DNA from: Xanthobacteraceae bacterium | GTDB lineage: Bacteria; Pseudomonadota; Alphaproteobacteria; Rhizobiales; Xanthobacteraceae | Direction of reading: 5' to 3' | NCBI GenBank assembly: GCA_019746135.1 | Contig: JAIESI010000069.1 | Coordinates: forward strand, 33,097 to 97,096 | Length of the DNA stretch: 64,000 bases | In this document: in pieces, positions 41,664 to 51,669 of the stretch | How positions within the stretch are numbered: position 1 is the stretch's first letter | How the letters are laid out: the number at the start of each line of letters is the position of its first letter | The notes under the pieces: generated by a model | Database searches by the model: none | The model's input: the letters and a program-made list of their open reading frames with translations, nothing else | Told to the model about the DNA's origin: nothing | Made by a program: the position numbers and the translations under genes

Positions 41664-42864
41664 ACGAGCGCCCGGCGCGCTTCAGCAGGTACGGGACTAA
41701 GCCTGCGAGCAAAGTGAGCGAGCCGCACAGCAGCGTGACCACGATCAGCGGCCGCGGCGTGCCGTCGGCAAGATGGCCGTACAGCTGCGACGAGATCGCG
41801 CCGCACAGGTTCTGCAGGAACACGCCGATCCCCGCCGCCGTACCGGCAAGCCGCGGAATCTCCGACATCGCCGCGGCCTGCCCGTAGGGCATTGCGATGC
41901 CCTGCGCCATGGTGATGAAGAAGCCCGGGATGAAGAAGGCGAGCGGAACGACCAGCCCTGAGGACAACGCCACCGCCTGCCCGGACACCGTCACGATCGC
42001 GAGCAGCGAGCCGGCCAGCACCATCGCTTCTGTTGAAAAGCGGGTGCCGAGCCGGGTCGAGATGAAATTGCCGGTGAAGAACCCCACCGGGAACATGATG
42101 AAATAGAGCCCGAACTCGGTGGCCGGTCGGTGCAGCAGCTCCGACATCAGCGAGGAGGACGCCACCGCCATGACCATGAACGTGCCGGTGTTGAAGCCGG
42201 ACTGGAACACGAAGCCGTTGAAGCGCAGGCGGCGGAACAACGCGCCGTAGCTTGCCGCCACGCTCTCCTGCGACTTGACGCGGCTGGCCGGCGGCAGCGT
42301 TTCGGCCATCACCAGCCAGGCCAGAACGGCAATTGCGCCGCCTGCGATCAGCGCAAAGCCGAACACGCTGCGCCAGCCGAAAGCATCGATCAGAAGGCCG
42401 CCCATGAACGGGGACACCATCGGGCCGAGCGTGCCGAACATGGTGAGGTAGGCGATGGCCTTGACCAGTTGCTCGGCGCGGAACGCGTCGCGCGCGATCG
42501 CCCGAACCAGCGTCAGCGAGCAGCCCGCACCGATCGCCTGGATCAGGCGGCCCGCCACCAGCGCGTTCGCGGTCTCGGCAATGGCCGACACGACGCTGCC
42601 GATCAGGAACAGCGCCAGGCCCGACAGCAGCACCGGCCGGCGGCCGTAGCGGTCCGACAGCGAGCCGTAGAACAGCGTGGCGAAGGCCATACCGAACAGG
42701 GAGATGCTGAAGGTGAGCTGGGCGTGGGCATCGGTCAGGCCGAGCGCGACCTTCACCGCGGGGATCACCGGAAAGAACAGATGCACCGCGAGCGGCGTGA
42801 TCAGCGCGGTGAGGCCCAGAGCGAGGATGAAAAGTTTGCCCGGCGGGCGCTTGGTCGGCTCCAT
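41653..42864 (-). CDS. MFS exporter, Bcr/CflA (DHA1) type
   Basis: 403-residue major facilitator with about 12 helices. Motif A, GSLSDRYGRRPVLLSG, lies at residues 67-82, and the N-terminal helix has LITPLAVHLFFPVIPAV, typical of Bcr/CflA drug exporters. ATG 42864 is chosen; a GTG directly before it is an alternative. It starts 6 bp after the amidohydrolase stop, so the two are co-transcribed. It may export a pathway product or an inhibitory aromatic. Confidence 0.9.
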   Translation of the reverse strand: MEPTKRPPGKLFILALGLTALITPLAVHLFFPVIPAVKVALGLTDAHAQLTFSISLFGMAFATLFYGSLSDRYGRRPVLLSGLALFLIGSVVSAIAETANALVAGRLIQAIGAGCSLTLVRAIARDAFRAEQLVKAIAYLTMFGTLGPMVSPFMGGLLIDAFGWRSVFGFALIAGGAIAVLAWLVMAETLPPASRVKSQESVAASYGALFRRLRFNGFVFQSGFNTGTFMVMAVASSSLMSELLHRPATEFGLYFIMFPVGFFTGNFISTRLGTRFSTEAMVLAGSLLAIVTVSGQAVALSSGLVVPLAFFIPGFFITMAQGIAMPYGQAAAMSEIPRLAGTAAGIGVFLQNLCGAISSQLYGHLADGTPRPLIVVTLLCGSLTLLAGLVPYLLKRAGRSSTP

Positions 42865-42870
42865 CACGAA

Positions 42871-43821
42871 CTACGCAAACTCCGGGAACAGCCGCAGCGC
42901 GTTGCCGCGGTCGATGGCTGCGCGCTGCGCAGGCGTGATCGCATCGAGCGCCTCGTAGGTCTTCATCGCTTCAGCCGTAACATTGGCGTTGGCAAACGGC
43001 CAGTCGGTGCCGAACACGATCTGCTCGGGGGCCGCGACATTCTCGAGGCAACCCCAGGTCTGCTCGCCCGGCGAGAGCGCGTTGTCGTACCAGAAGCGGC
43101 GCAGCAGCGCGAACACCTCGTCCTTCGACAGCTGCTTCAGGCGCTTGTCGATCATCGGCGAGACCGCCAACCGCCAGGAGAAATACGGCACCAGCCCGCC
43201 GGCATGCGGCAGGATGAAACGGATGCGCGGATAGCGCTCGAGCGCACCGCCGAACATCAGGTTCACCACCGCGCGCGTGGTGTCGAACAGGTATTCCATC
43301 ATGAAGAACGGCCAGGGCAGCTTCACGTCCTTGCTCAGCGGATGGGTGCCCGGATGCACGAACACCACGCCGTCGCGGGCGTTCAGCGCCTCCATCACCG
43401 GATCGAACTTCGGATCGCCGAGAAAGATGCCGTCGTAGCTCGCGAACAGGCTCATGCCGGAGAACTTCAGCGTGTCGAGGCAATAGCCGATCTCGTCCAC
43501 GGCGTGGCGGACGTCCCACATCGACACCGTGCCGAACGCGCCGAAGCGCTTGCCGTGTCTCGCGTTCAGCCCCGCCGAATAATCATTGCAGCGCCGCGCC
43601 AGTGCTTTGGCCGCGTCTGGCGTGCAGAACTGCACGCCGGGCTGGCCGAGCGACAACAGCGCCGTGGCGATGCCGAACCGGTCCATGACTTCCAGCGCCA
43701 GCTCCGGCGACCAGTCCGGATAGCGGCCGATCGCGGGACCTGAGCCCGCGGCATAGACCATGTCCGCATAGAACTGCGGGATCATGTGGAAGTGGACGTC
43801 GATACGGCCGGCGTTACTCAT
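42871..43821 (-). CDS. Amidohydrolase-2 (ACMSD type, HxH metal motif)
   Basis: 316-residue TIM-barrel decarboxylase/hydrolase. It carries the His-x-His metal pair (His10, His12 in RIDVHFHMIP), then VFVHPGTHPL, ILPHAGGLVPY and FGTDWPFANANV with the catalytic Asp. This is the pattern of ACMSD, LigJ-like hydratases and related enzymes. It differs from the Glu-x-His protein at 9590. It is followed by the MFS exporter and preceded by a palindromic repeat and the class II aldolase gene, all on the minus strand, suggesting a small decarboxylation/export unit. Confidence 0.9.
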   Translation of the reverse strand: MSNAGRIDVHFHMIPQFYADMVYAAGSGPAIGRYPDWSPELALEVMDRFGIATALLSLGQPGVQFCTPDAAKALARRCNDYSAGLNARHGKRFGAFGTVSMWDVRHAVDEIGYCLDTLKFSGMSLFASYDGIFLGDPKFDPVMEALNARDGVVFVHPGTHPLSKDVKLPWPFFMMEYLFDTTRAVVNLMFGGALERYPRIRFILPHAGGLVPYFSWRLAVSPMIDKRLKQLSKDEVFALLRRFWYDNALSPGEQTWGCLENVAAPEQIVFGTDWPFANANVTAEAMKTYEALDAITPAQRAAIDRGNALRLFPEFA

Positions 43822-43846
43822 AGCTCACACGTCCCCTAGCAATGCT

Positions 43847-43960
43847 CTCGTGTCCCGGGCGCAGCGCAGCACCATAGCGCGCGAAGACGCGCGTGAACGC
43901 GCTTGTGGTGATGCGCTGCAGACCCGGGACCCCGGTTTCTTGGCGGCCAACCGGGACCCC
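43847..43960. repeat. Palindromic repeat, CTCGTGTCCCGG family, copy 3
   Basis: CTCGTGTCCCGGGCGCAGCGCAGCACC near 43847-43873 is the inverse of GGTGATGCGCTGCAGACCCGGGACC near 43907-43931, and a further CCGGGACCCCG follows. Related copies are at 2459 and 29021. It lies between the aldolase and amidohydrolase genes. Confidence 0.75.
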
Positions 43961-43986
43961 GCGGCGGACAGAGCGCGTTATGCCGG

Positions 43987-44727
43987 TCACACCCCGCCCC
44001 TGCTCTCCGCCAGCATGTCGCCGCAGCCGGCGCGCCGTGCCCAAAACTCCCAACCGCGCTGCATTTCCGGAGAGCCTGCCCGGAAGCGGTTGCGCGTCCT
44101 GATCTCGCCCTCGGACAGCGCCTTGAACTCACCCATCCGCATGGCGGCAAGGAGGATGCGAGCGTTGCGCGGCAGATACACCGACATCCGCACGAGCTTG
44201 AGCAGGCCTTCGGCCGCGGCCGAAAAGCCGTGGCCGCGCATCAGCACGACCGCGTTCGGCCCCAGCACGCGGGCCATATCGCGGCCCTGCTCCATGTTGA
44301 TCACCAGCAGGTTGGTCTCGTCGCCGAACTTTTCCGCGATATCCCATACCGGCACGTGCGCGCCCATGTCGCTCGCCACATGCGCGACGCAGCACAGCGG
44401 CGTCTTCGAGATGCTGAACGGCAGGACGTCCTCGGCGTGCGAGTGGATCACCGCGTTGATCTCGGGCCGCGCCTCGTAGATCGCGCCATGGATGAAACGC
44501 TCCAGGTAGGCCGGCCGCGTGTCGCTCACCGGCGTGCCGTCGAGGCGGAACTCGATGATGTCGTCGCGGGTGACGAACTCCGGGCTGAGCGAACGCGACA
44601 GGAGATAATGGTCCGGCTTCTGCGGATGGCGGATGCTGACATGGCCATAGGCGTCGACCACGTCCTCCTTCGCCAGGATCCGGTTGGCGATCACCAGATC
44701 GCCCACCGCACGCGCCAAATCGTCCAT
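43987..44727 (-). CDS. Class II aldolase/adducin-family protein (PhtC-like decarboxylase or aldolase)
   Basis: 246-residue protein of the class II aldolase/adducin fold. ATG 44727 follows GGGAGGACGGC. Zinc ligands His95 and His97 (VIHSHAEDV) and His165 (RGHGFSAAA) are present, with Glu76 in LERFIHGAIY at the catalytic acid position. YGHVSIRHP near residue 27 is the family N-terminal loop. Besides sugar-phosphate aldolases, the family includes aromatic decarboxylases such as PhtC (3,4-dihydroxyphthalate 2-decarboxylase), which fits the oxygenase-rich surroundings. It is first of a minus-strand unit with the HxH amidohydrolase and MFS exporter. Confidence 0.9.
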   Translation of the reverse strand: MDDLARAVGDLVIANRILAKEDVVDAYGHVSIRHPQKPDHYLLSRSLSPEFVTRDDIIEFRLDGTPVSDTRPAYLERFIHGAIYEARPEINAVIHSHAEDVLPFSISKTPLCCVAHVASDMGAHVPVWDIAEKFGDETNLLVINMEQGRDMARVLGPNAVVLMRGHGFSAAAEGLLKLVRMSVYLPRNARILLAAMRMGEFKALSEGEIRTRNRFRAGSPEMQRGWEFWARRAGCGDMLAESRGGV

Positions 44728-44925
44728 GCCGTCCTCCCGGGCTCGCGCCCGGGCAGCCACGAGCGCGTTTCCGCGCACGTTAACGGAACGGCGAAATGGA
44801 GTCTTGAGCGATAGCGGCCAACGCGGGCAAGGCAGGCATTCGCAAACCGAACGGTTCAGTAGCCCCCGTAGCACTTACGCGGAACAAACGAATGCCGATC
44901 CATTCAGACTCAAACGAAATCCGTT

Positions 44926-47900
44926 CTAGCGCCAAAGGCTGAACCTGCCGCCCGCCTGCACCCCGACCTTGGAGAACTCGTCGGCGATGCTCGGCTTGAT
45001 GCCCTTGGCCACCTCGAAGTCGGCGTTGCTCGCCTCGACGTCGCCCTTCATCAGCTTGGCGACGCCGCGGCCGTAGAGCGCCGCCGGCGCATTCGGGTTG
45101 AGCTTCAGCGCCTCGTCGTAGTCGGTCAGCGCCTGATCCGGCTGGCCCATCTTGAGGTAGGCCATGCCGCGACGGTCGAGCGCCGAGGCGTTGTTGGGCT
45201 TGAGGTTGAGCGAAGCGCTGCAATCCTCCACCGCGGCCTTCAGGTCGCCGACGATGGCGCGGGCGCCGCAGCGCCGGTTTAGCGCCTCGGCGTTGTCGGG
45301 CTGCAGCTTGATCGCTTGGTTGTAGTACTGGATCGCCTGCTTGTAGTCGCGCGTGCCGTAGAAGATGTTGGCGCGGTTGTAGTAGGCCACCGCCGGCGCG
45401 GCGTTGTTCTTGATGGTCTGATTGACCTCCTGGATCACGCGGTCGTCGTCACGGCGGTTTTCATAGGCGCTGGCCCGGTTGTTCGGCGGGATCGCAAAGC
45501 TCGCGGCACTGCGCACCATCGCGTCGGTGTCCGGCGTCGCCATGTCGAAATCACGCTTGTCGTAGCTCGTGATGCCGCGCTCGCGGAACGCGCCCGCCGC
45601 GTTCGGATTGAGCTTGATCGCGGCATTAAGGTCGGTCGAGGCGCGGTCGAACTCGCGCTTGTCGTAATAGGCGATGCCGCGGTTGTAGAGCGCCAGCGCA
45701 TAGTTCGGATCGAGCTTGATCGCCTGCTGATAGTCGGCGATGGCGCGGTCGGTGTCGCCCTTGTTCCGATAGGCGAAACCGCGGTTGTTGTAGACCAGCG
45801 GATCGTTCGGGTTGAGCTTGAGCGACTGGTTGAAGTCGGCAATGGCGCGGTCGTAGTCGCGCTTGTCGTCGTAGGCGAGGCCGCGGCTGTTGTAGGCGGC
45901 CGCGTAGGTCGGCTCGAGCTTGATCGCCGCGCTCTGGTCGACAATCGCGCGGTCGTATTCCTTTTTCAGGAAATACGCATTGCCGCGGTTGTAAAACGCA
46001 ACCGTGTAGTTGGCATCGCGTTTCAGCGCCTCGTCGAAGTCCGCGATCGCGCGGTCGGGATCGCCCTTGTTGCGCCAGGCGAAGCCGCGGTTGTGGAAGG
46101 CGCGCGGATCCTTCGAATCGAGCTTGATCGCCTGGTCGAGGTCGGCGATGGCGCGGTCCATATCGCCCTTCATGCCGAACGCCGCACCGCGGTTGTTGAA
46201 GCCGATCGCCATGCCCGGATCGAGCTTCACCGCCTGATCGAAGCTCGCCAGCGCCTTGTCGATCTCGCCGCGGCTGCGATAGCCGAGACCGAGGTTGTTG
46301 AACGCCGCCGCATTCTTCGGCTCGATCTGAACGACGCGGGCGAAATCGGCCAGCGCCCGGTCGACCTCACCCTTCTCGCGCAGCACCAGGCCGCGGTTGT
46401 AGAGCGCGAGCGCGTAGTTCGCATTGAGCTTGATCGCCTGATCGAGGTCGGCCAGGGCGCGGTCGTAGTCCTTCTTCTCGTAATAGGCGTTGCCGCGGTT
46501 GAAGTACGCCGCCGCCTGGTTCGCATCGAGCTTGATCGCCGCCTCGTAGTCGGCCGCGGCCTTGGCCATGTCGCCCTTCACCCGGTAGGCGTAGCCGCGG
46601 TTGTTGAGCGCCAGCGCGTCGTTCGGGTTGAGCTTCAGCGCCTGATCAAAATCGGCGATGGCGCGGTCGGTGTCGCCCTTCACGCCGTAGGCCACGCCGC
46701 GGTCGTAGTAGGCGACCGCAAAGCCCGGATTGAGCTTGATGGCCTGCTCGAGATCGGCGATGGCGCGGTCGAACTCGCGTTTCGTGAGGTAGGCGTTGCC
46801 GCGCGCATAGAGCGCCGCCATGTGGCTCGGGTTGAGCTTGATCGCCGCCTCGAAGTCGGCGATCGCCCGGTCGAGCTCGCTGCGGTTCCGCAAGGTCAGG
46901 CCGCGGTTGTAGAACGCCAGCGCGTTGCGCGGATCGAGCTTGATCGACTGATCGAAGTCCGCCACCGCCCTCTCGAAATCGCCGCGCGCGCCAAAGACGA
47001 GGCCGCGATCGCTCAACGCCAGCGCGTAGTTCGGGTTGAGCTTCAGCGCCTGGTTCTGATCGGCGATGGCACGGTCGATGTCGCGCTTGTTGGCGAAAGC
47101 ATTGCCGCGGTTGTGATAGACGACCGGATCGTTCGGATTGAGCTTGAGCGCCTCGTTGTAGCTCTCGATCGCGCGGTCGTAATCGCCTTTGTCGTAATAG
47201 GCGTTGCCGCGGTTGTAGTGCGCGAACGCATAGGTCGGGTTGATCTGGATCGCCTGCTCGTAGTCGGCGAGGGCGCGGCCTGCGTCTCCCTTCACGCTGA
47301 AGGCAACGCCGCGATTGACGTAGGCCGGCGCGCTCTTGGTGTCGACCGTGATGGCCTGGTCGAAATCCTTGATCGCCCGATCGAGCTCGCCCTTGGCGCC
47401 GTACGCCAGACCGCGATCGTTGAACGCCCGCGATGCATTGCCGTCGAGCTTGATCGCCTGATCGAGATCGGCAATCGCCTTGTCGTAGTCGCGCTGGCGC
47501 GCCAGCGCATTGCCGCGGTTGTGATAGGCGAGCGCGATCTTGCCGTCGAGCTTGATCGCCTGCGAGAAATCGGCGATGGCGCGGTCGAAGTCCTGCCGGC
47601 CGTAATGCGCCATGCCGCGGTTGTAGTAGGCGAAGGCGTCCTTCGGATCGAGCTTGATCGTGGTGTCGAAGTCGGCGAGCGCGCGGTCGTAGTCGCGGCG
47701 CTCGTAGTGCGTCAGGCCGCGATCGTAGTAGGCCAGCGCGCTGCGCGGATCGAGCTTGATCGCCTGATCGAAATCGGCCAGCGCACGGTCGAGGTCGCGC
47801 TTGCCGTAATGCGCGTTGCCGCGGTTGTAGTAGGCCGGCGCGTGGTTGGGGTTGATCCGGACCGCCTGGTTGAAGTCGGCGAGCGCCTTGTCGAACTCGC

Positions 47901-50900
47901 CCTTGGAAACCGCCTCCAGGCCGCGGTCGTTGTAGGCGAGCGCGAAGCTCGGGTTGACCCTGAGCTGCTTCGGCGGCTCGGCAGCACCCCGATCGTAGCC
48001 GAGCTGCCGGTTGGCGCGGTCCTTCGGATCGGCCGCGACCGTCATCTTGACGTCGAGCTTGACCAGTTGCTCGAAGTCGGCGATCGCGCGTTCGTAATCG
48101 TGCTTGTCGTAGCGCGCGACGCCGCGGTCGTGCAACGCCAGCACGTTGGCCGGATTGATCGCGATCACCTGATCGAAGCTCGCGATGGCGCGGTCGAAGT
48201 CGAGCTTGTCGTAGTGCGTCGTGCCGCGATTGTAGAGCGCGACGGCGTATTTCGGATCGAGCTTGATCGCCGCGTCGAAGTCGGCGATCGCGCGGTCCGC
48301 CTGGCCCTTGTTGCGGTAGGCGACGCCGCGGTTGTTCAGCGCGACGGCGTTGCTCGGATCGAGCTTGACGACCTGGTCGAAGTCCTTGATGGCGCGGTCG
48401 CTGTCGCCCTTGGCGCCGTAGGCGATGGCACGGTCGTTGTAGGCGGCGAAATTGTTGGAATCGAGCTTCATCGCCTGGGTCAGGTCGGCGATCGCGCGGT
48501 CGTAGTCGCCGCGGTCGTGCTGGGCCAGGCCGCGATTGTGGAACGCCGCCGCGAAGCCCGGATTGATCCTGATGGCGCGGTCGAAGTCCGCCACCGCGCG
48601 CTCGTTGTCGCCGCGTGCGCGATAGGCCAGGCCACGATTGTGGAAGGCGATGTCGAAGTTCGGATTGTGCCGCACCGCCTGATCGAAGTCGGCGATGGCG
48701 CGATCGGCGCGGCCCTTGGCGAGGTGGGCCGCGCCGCGCTCGTGGTAGGCCACGGCGAAGCTCGGGTTGAGCTTGATCGCCGCGTCGAGGTCGGCAATGG
48801 CGCGATCGAAGTCCTGCTTCGCGGCCAGCGCGCTGCCGCGGCTGTAGAGGCTCTGCGCATCGTTCGGGTTGAGCTTGATCGCGGCGTCGAAGTCCTTGAT
48901 CGCGCCGTCGAGGTCGCCCTTGCCGCGCAACATCTGGCCGCGGTGGGTGTAGGCTGTCTCATAGTTCGGGTTGGCGGCGATGGCCGCCGAGAAGTCGGCG
49001 ATGGCCCGCTCGGCGTCGCCCTTCTCCCGGTAGATCAGGCCGCGGTTGTTGAAGGCGATGTCGTATTTGGGATTGACCTTGACCGCCTGGTTGAAATCCT
49101 CGATGGCGCGGTCGACGTCGCCGCGGGCCTTGTAGGTCAGGCCGCGGTTGTTGAAGGCAATGTCGTAGTTCGGGTTGAGCCGGATCGCCTGGGTGAAATC
49201 GGCGATGGCGCGGTCGGTCTTGCCGGTCGCCGCATTGACCAGGCCGCGGTCGTTGTAGGCGCCGGCGAACTTGCCGTCGAGCCGGATCGCATTGTCGAGA
49301 TCGGCGAGCGCGCGGTTGAAGTCCTGCCGGTTGCTGTAGGCCAGACCGCGGCTTGCATAGGCCGCCGCAAATTTCGGATCGAGCTTGATCGCCTGATCGA
49401 AGTCGGCGATGGCGCGGCCGCTGTCGCCCTTGTCGCGATAGGCGAGGCCGCGGTCGTGATACGGCTGCGGGCTGTTCGGATTGAGCCGGATGGCCTGATT
49501 GAAGTCCTCGATGGCGCGGTTGTAGTCGCGCTTGTCGTAGTACGTCGTGCCGCGGTTGGCATAGGCCGCGGCGAACTTCGGGTCGAGCTTGATCGCCTGC
49601 TCGAAGTCGGCAATCGCCTCGTCGCTCAAGCCCCGGTTCCACAGGGCGAAGCCGCGGTTGTTGAAGGCCGCCGCGCTCTTCGGGTTGATCTTGAGAGCCT
49701 GGCCGAAATCGGCGGCGGCGCGCTCGAAATCGCGCCGGTCACGATAGATCGCGCCGCGGTTGACGTAGGCCTGCTCGTAGTTCGGATTGGCCTTGACCGC
49801 CGCATCGAAATCGGCGAGCGCGCGCTCGTGGTCGCGCTTGCCCTGGTAGGCCTCGCCGCGATTGTTGAAGGCTATGGCGAACTTCGGATCCAGGCGGACC
49901 GCCTGATCGAAGTCCTGAATGCCGCGGTCGGTCTCGCCCTTGGCGATGTAGGCGAGGCCGCGGATGTTGAACGCCAGCGGATAGTTCGGCCGGCCGTTGA
50001 TCGCCTGGTTGAGGTCGTTGATGGCGCGGTCGTAGTCGCGCCGCTCGAAATAAGCGAGGCCGCGGCTGTAGTAGGTCGGCGCATAACCCGGGTTGATGCG
50101 GATCGCCTGCTCGTAGTCGGCGAGCGCCTTGTCGAACTCGCGGCGCTCCCAATAGGCGAGGCCGCGGTTATAGAACGCAAGCGCATTGCGCGCGTCCATG
50201 CGGATCGACTGGCTGAAGTCGGCCACGGCGCGGTCGAGGTCACCCTTGTCGCGGGCGGCGAGGCCGCGGTTGTAATAGGGCAGCGGGTTCTTCGGATCGA
50301 GCTTGATCGACCGGTCGAAGTCGGCGAGCGACTTGTCCATGTCGCCCATCGCCCGATAGGTCAGGCCGCGATTGTAGTAAGCGAGCGAATCCCGCGGATC
50401 GAGCTCGATGGCCTTGCTCAAATCGGTCACCGCCTTCTGGTAATCGTGGCGGTCGTAGTAGACGACGCCGCGATCGTAGTAGGCGAGCGCGTAGTTCGGA
50501 TTGATCTTGAGCGCCTGGTTGTAGTCCTGGATGGCGCGATCGTAGTCGCGCTTGTCGTAGTAGGCGTTACCGCGGTTGTAGTAGGCCAGCGCGAAGTCCG
50601 GGCTGATCAGGATCGCCTGATCGTAGCTGTTGAGCGCGGCATCGGTCTCACCCTTGTTGCGATAGGCGAGACCGCGGTTGTTGAAGGCAAGCGAGTCCTT
50701 CGGATTGATCTGGATGGCCAGCTCGAAATCCTTGATCGCGCTGTCGGTTTCACCCTTCGACACATAAGCGAGGCCGCGGTCGTTGATCGCCGCACTGAAG
50801 CTCGAATTGATCTTGGTCGCCGCGTCGAAATCGCGAATCGCGCGGTCGTAGTCGCGCATGTCGCGATAGGCGAGGCCGCGGTTGTGATAGGCGAACGCGT

Positions 50901-51669
50901 CGTTCGGGGTGGCCTTGATGACGAGGTCGAAGTCCGGCACCGCGCGGTCGGGTTCGCCCTTGGCGCGGTAGGTCATGGCGCGGTTGTAGATCGTCAGCGT
51001 GCTTTTCGGATTGAGCCGGATCGCCGCGGTGAGGTCGGCGATGGCGCGCTCGTAGTCGCGCTTCTCGTACAGCGCGTGGCTGCGCGTGGAATAGTAGGTC
51101 GGGTTCTTCGAATCGTATTTGATCGCCTGGTCGAAGTCGGCGATAGCGTTGTCGAGGTCGCCCTTGGCCTTGTAGCTGGTCGCACGCGCGAAATACGCGG
51201 CGCTCCTGCCATCGAGCGTGATGGCTTCGCTGAGATCCTTGATCGCCGCCTCGTGATCGCCCTTCTCACGCAGCGCGTCGCCGCGGTGAAAATACGCCGT
51301 CGCCATGACGCTCGGCTTGTCGCGATTGGCGTCGATGATCACCGTGCAGGCCGCGATCAGCGCGGCTTGCGGCGTGTCCTTGTTGAGACAGGCCGCACGC
51401 TCCTGCGTGTTCTGCGGAGCCGGCTCGGGCCTCGGTCTCGCCTGCTGCTGCGGATGTTGCGTCTCTTGCTGACGCGCCTGCGGCTGAGCCACAGGACCGC
51501 GCTGCTGCTGTTGTGGAGGTGCAGCCTGCGGACGCTGCGGCGGATAGTACCGACGCTGCTGCTGTTGCGTAGCCCACGGGGGCAATTGCGCGAAAGCCGG
51601 CGCCGCCTGCAGCAGATACACTGCCGCCAGCGCGACGCCACCCATGACGTGCCGCATTCCCGATTTCAT
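44926..51669 (-). CDS. Giant exported TPR protein, 62 tandem units
   Basis: 2247-residue protein. The frame is open to 51948, but ATG 51669 follows GAGGCGGAA and starts a clear signal peptide (MKSGMRHVMGGVALAAVYLL...APAFA|QLPPW), so it is exported. Residues about 29-90 are a Gln/Pro-rich linker. A Cys pair (Cys94, Cys109) could form a disulfide, as in other alphaproteobacterial TPR proteins. From about residue 123 to 2228 I count 62 consecutive units of 33-34 residues with the consensus A-AYYNRG-AY--KGD-DRAIADFDQAIKLDP, a TPR variant. Unit 33 (about 1210-1242) has lost the consensus. The last units (57-60) are more diverged. TPR arrays are protein-binding superhelices; partners are unknown. 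It is divergent from a class A PBP gene. Confidence 0.93.
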   Translation of the reverse strand: MKSGMRHVMGGVALAAVYLLQAAPAFAQLPPWATQQQQRRYYPPQRPQAAPPQQQQRGPVAQPQARQQETQHPQQQARPRPEPAPQNTQERAACLNKDTPQAALIAACTVIIDANRDKPSVMATAYFHRGDALREKGDHEAAIKDLSEAITLDGRSAAYFARATSYKAKGDLDNAIADFDQAIKYDSKNPTYYSTRSHALYEKRDYERAIADLTAAIRLNPKSTLTIYNRAMTYRAKGEPDRAVPDFDLVIKATPNDAFAYHNRGLAYRDMRDYDRAIRDFDAATKINSSFSAAINDRGLAYVSKGETDSAIKDFELAIQINPKDSLAFNNRGLAYRNKGETDAALNSYDQAILISPDFALAYYNRGNAYYDKRDYDRAIQDYNQALKINPNYALAYYDRGVVYYDRHDYQKAVTDLSKAIELDPRDSLAYYNRGLTYRAMGDMDKSLADFDRSIKLDPKNPLPYYNRGLAARDKGDLDRAVADFSQSIRMDARNALAFYNRGLAYWERREFDKALADYEQAIRINPGYAPTYYSRGLAYFERRDYDRAINDLNQAINGRPNYPLAFNIRGLAYIAKGETDRGIQDFDQAVRLDPKFAIAFNNRGEAYQGKRDHERALADFDAAVKANPNYEQAYVNRGAIYRDRRDFERAAADFGQALKINPKSAAAFNNRGFALWNRGLSDEAIADFEQAIKLDPKFAAAYANRGTTYYDKRDYNRAIEDFNQAIRLNPNSPQPYHDRGLAYRDKGDSGRAIADFDQAIKLDPKFAAAYASRGLAYSNRQDFNRALADLDNAIRLDGKFAGAYNDRGLVNAATGKTDRAIADFTQAIRLNPNYDIAFNNRGLTYKARGDVDRAIEDFNQAVKVNPKYDIAFNNRGLIYREKGDAERAIADFSAAIAANPNYETAYTHRGQMLRGKGDLDGAIKDFDAAIKLNPNDAQSLYSRGSALAAKQDFDRAIADLDAAIKLNPSFAVAYHERGAAHLAKGRADRAIADFDQAVRHNPNFDIAFHNRGLAYRARGDNERAVADFDRAIRINPGFAAAFHNRGLAQHDRGDYDRAIADLTQAMKLDSNNFAAYNDRAIAYGAKGDSDRAIKDFDQVVKLDPSNAVALNNRGVAYRNKGQADRAIADFDAAIKLDPKYAVALYNRGTTHYDKLDFDRAIASFDQVIAINPANVLALHDRGVARYDKHDYERAIADFEQLVKLDVKMTVAADPKDRANRQLGYDRGAAEPPKQLRVNPSFALAYNDRGLEAVSKGEFDKALADFNQAVRINPNHAPAYYNRGNAHYGKRDLDRALADFDQAIKLDPRSALAYYDRGLTHYERRDYDRALADFDTTIKLDPKDAFAYYNRGMAHYGRQDFDRAIADFSQAIKLDGKIALAYHNRGNALARQRDYDKAIADLDQAIKLDGNASRAFNDRGLAYGAKGELDRAIKDFDQAITVDTKSAPAYVNRGVAFSVKGDAGRALADYEQAIQINPTYAFAHYNRGNAYYDKGDYDRAIESYNEALKLNPNDPVVYHNRGNAFANKRDIDRAIADQNQALKLNPNYALALSDRGLVFGARGDFERAVADFDQSIKLDPRNALAFYNRGLTLRNRSELDRAIADFEAAIKLNPSHMAALYARGNAYLTKREFDRAIADLEQAIKLNPGFAVAYYDRGVAYGVKGDTDRAIADFDQALKLNPNDALALNNRGYAYRVKGDMAKAAADYEAAIKLDANQAAAYFNRGNAYYEKKDYDRALADLDQAIKLNANYALALYNRGLVLREKGEVDRALADFARVVQIEPKNAAAFNNLGLGYRSRGEIDKALASFDQAVKLDPGMAIGFNNRGAAFGMKGDMDRAIADLDQAIKLDSKDPRAFHNRGFAWRNKGDPDRAIADFDEALKRDANYTVAFYNRGNAYFLKKEYDRAIVDQSAAIKLEPTYAAAYNSRGLAYDDKRDYDRAIADFNQSLKLNPNDPLVYNNRGFAYRNKGDTDRAIADYQQAIKLDPNYALALYNRGIAYYDKREFDRASTDLNAAIKLNPNAAGAFRERGITSYDKRDFDMATPDTDAMVRSAASFAIPPNNRASAYENRRDDDRVIQEVNQTIKNNAAPAVAYYNRANIFYGTRDYKQAIQYYNQAIKLQPDNAEALNRRCGARAIVGDLKAAVEDCSASLNLKPNNASALDRRGMAYLKMGQPDQALTDYDEALKLNPNAPAALYGRGVAKLMKGDVEASNADFEVAKGIKPSIADEFSKVGVQAGGRFSLWR

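Noticed and set aside
44926..51669. Regular 102-bp periodicity as a possible CRISPR or satellite array
   Set aside because: The period equals 34 codons, the frame is open throughout and the translated units follow the TPR consensus; there are no identical repeats with unique spacers.
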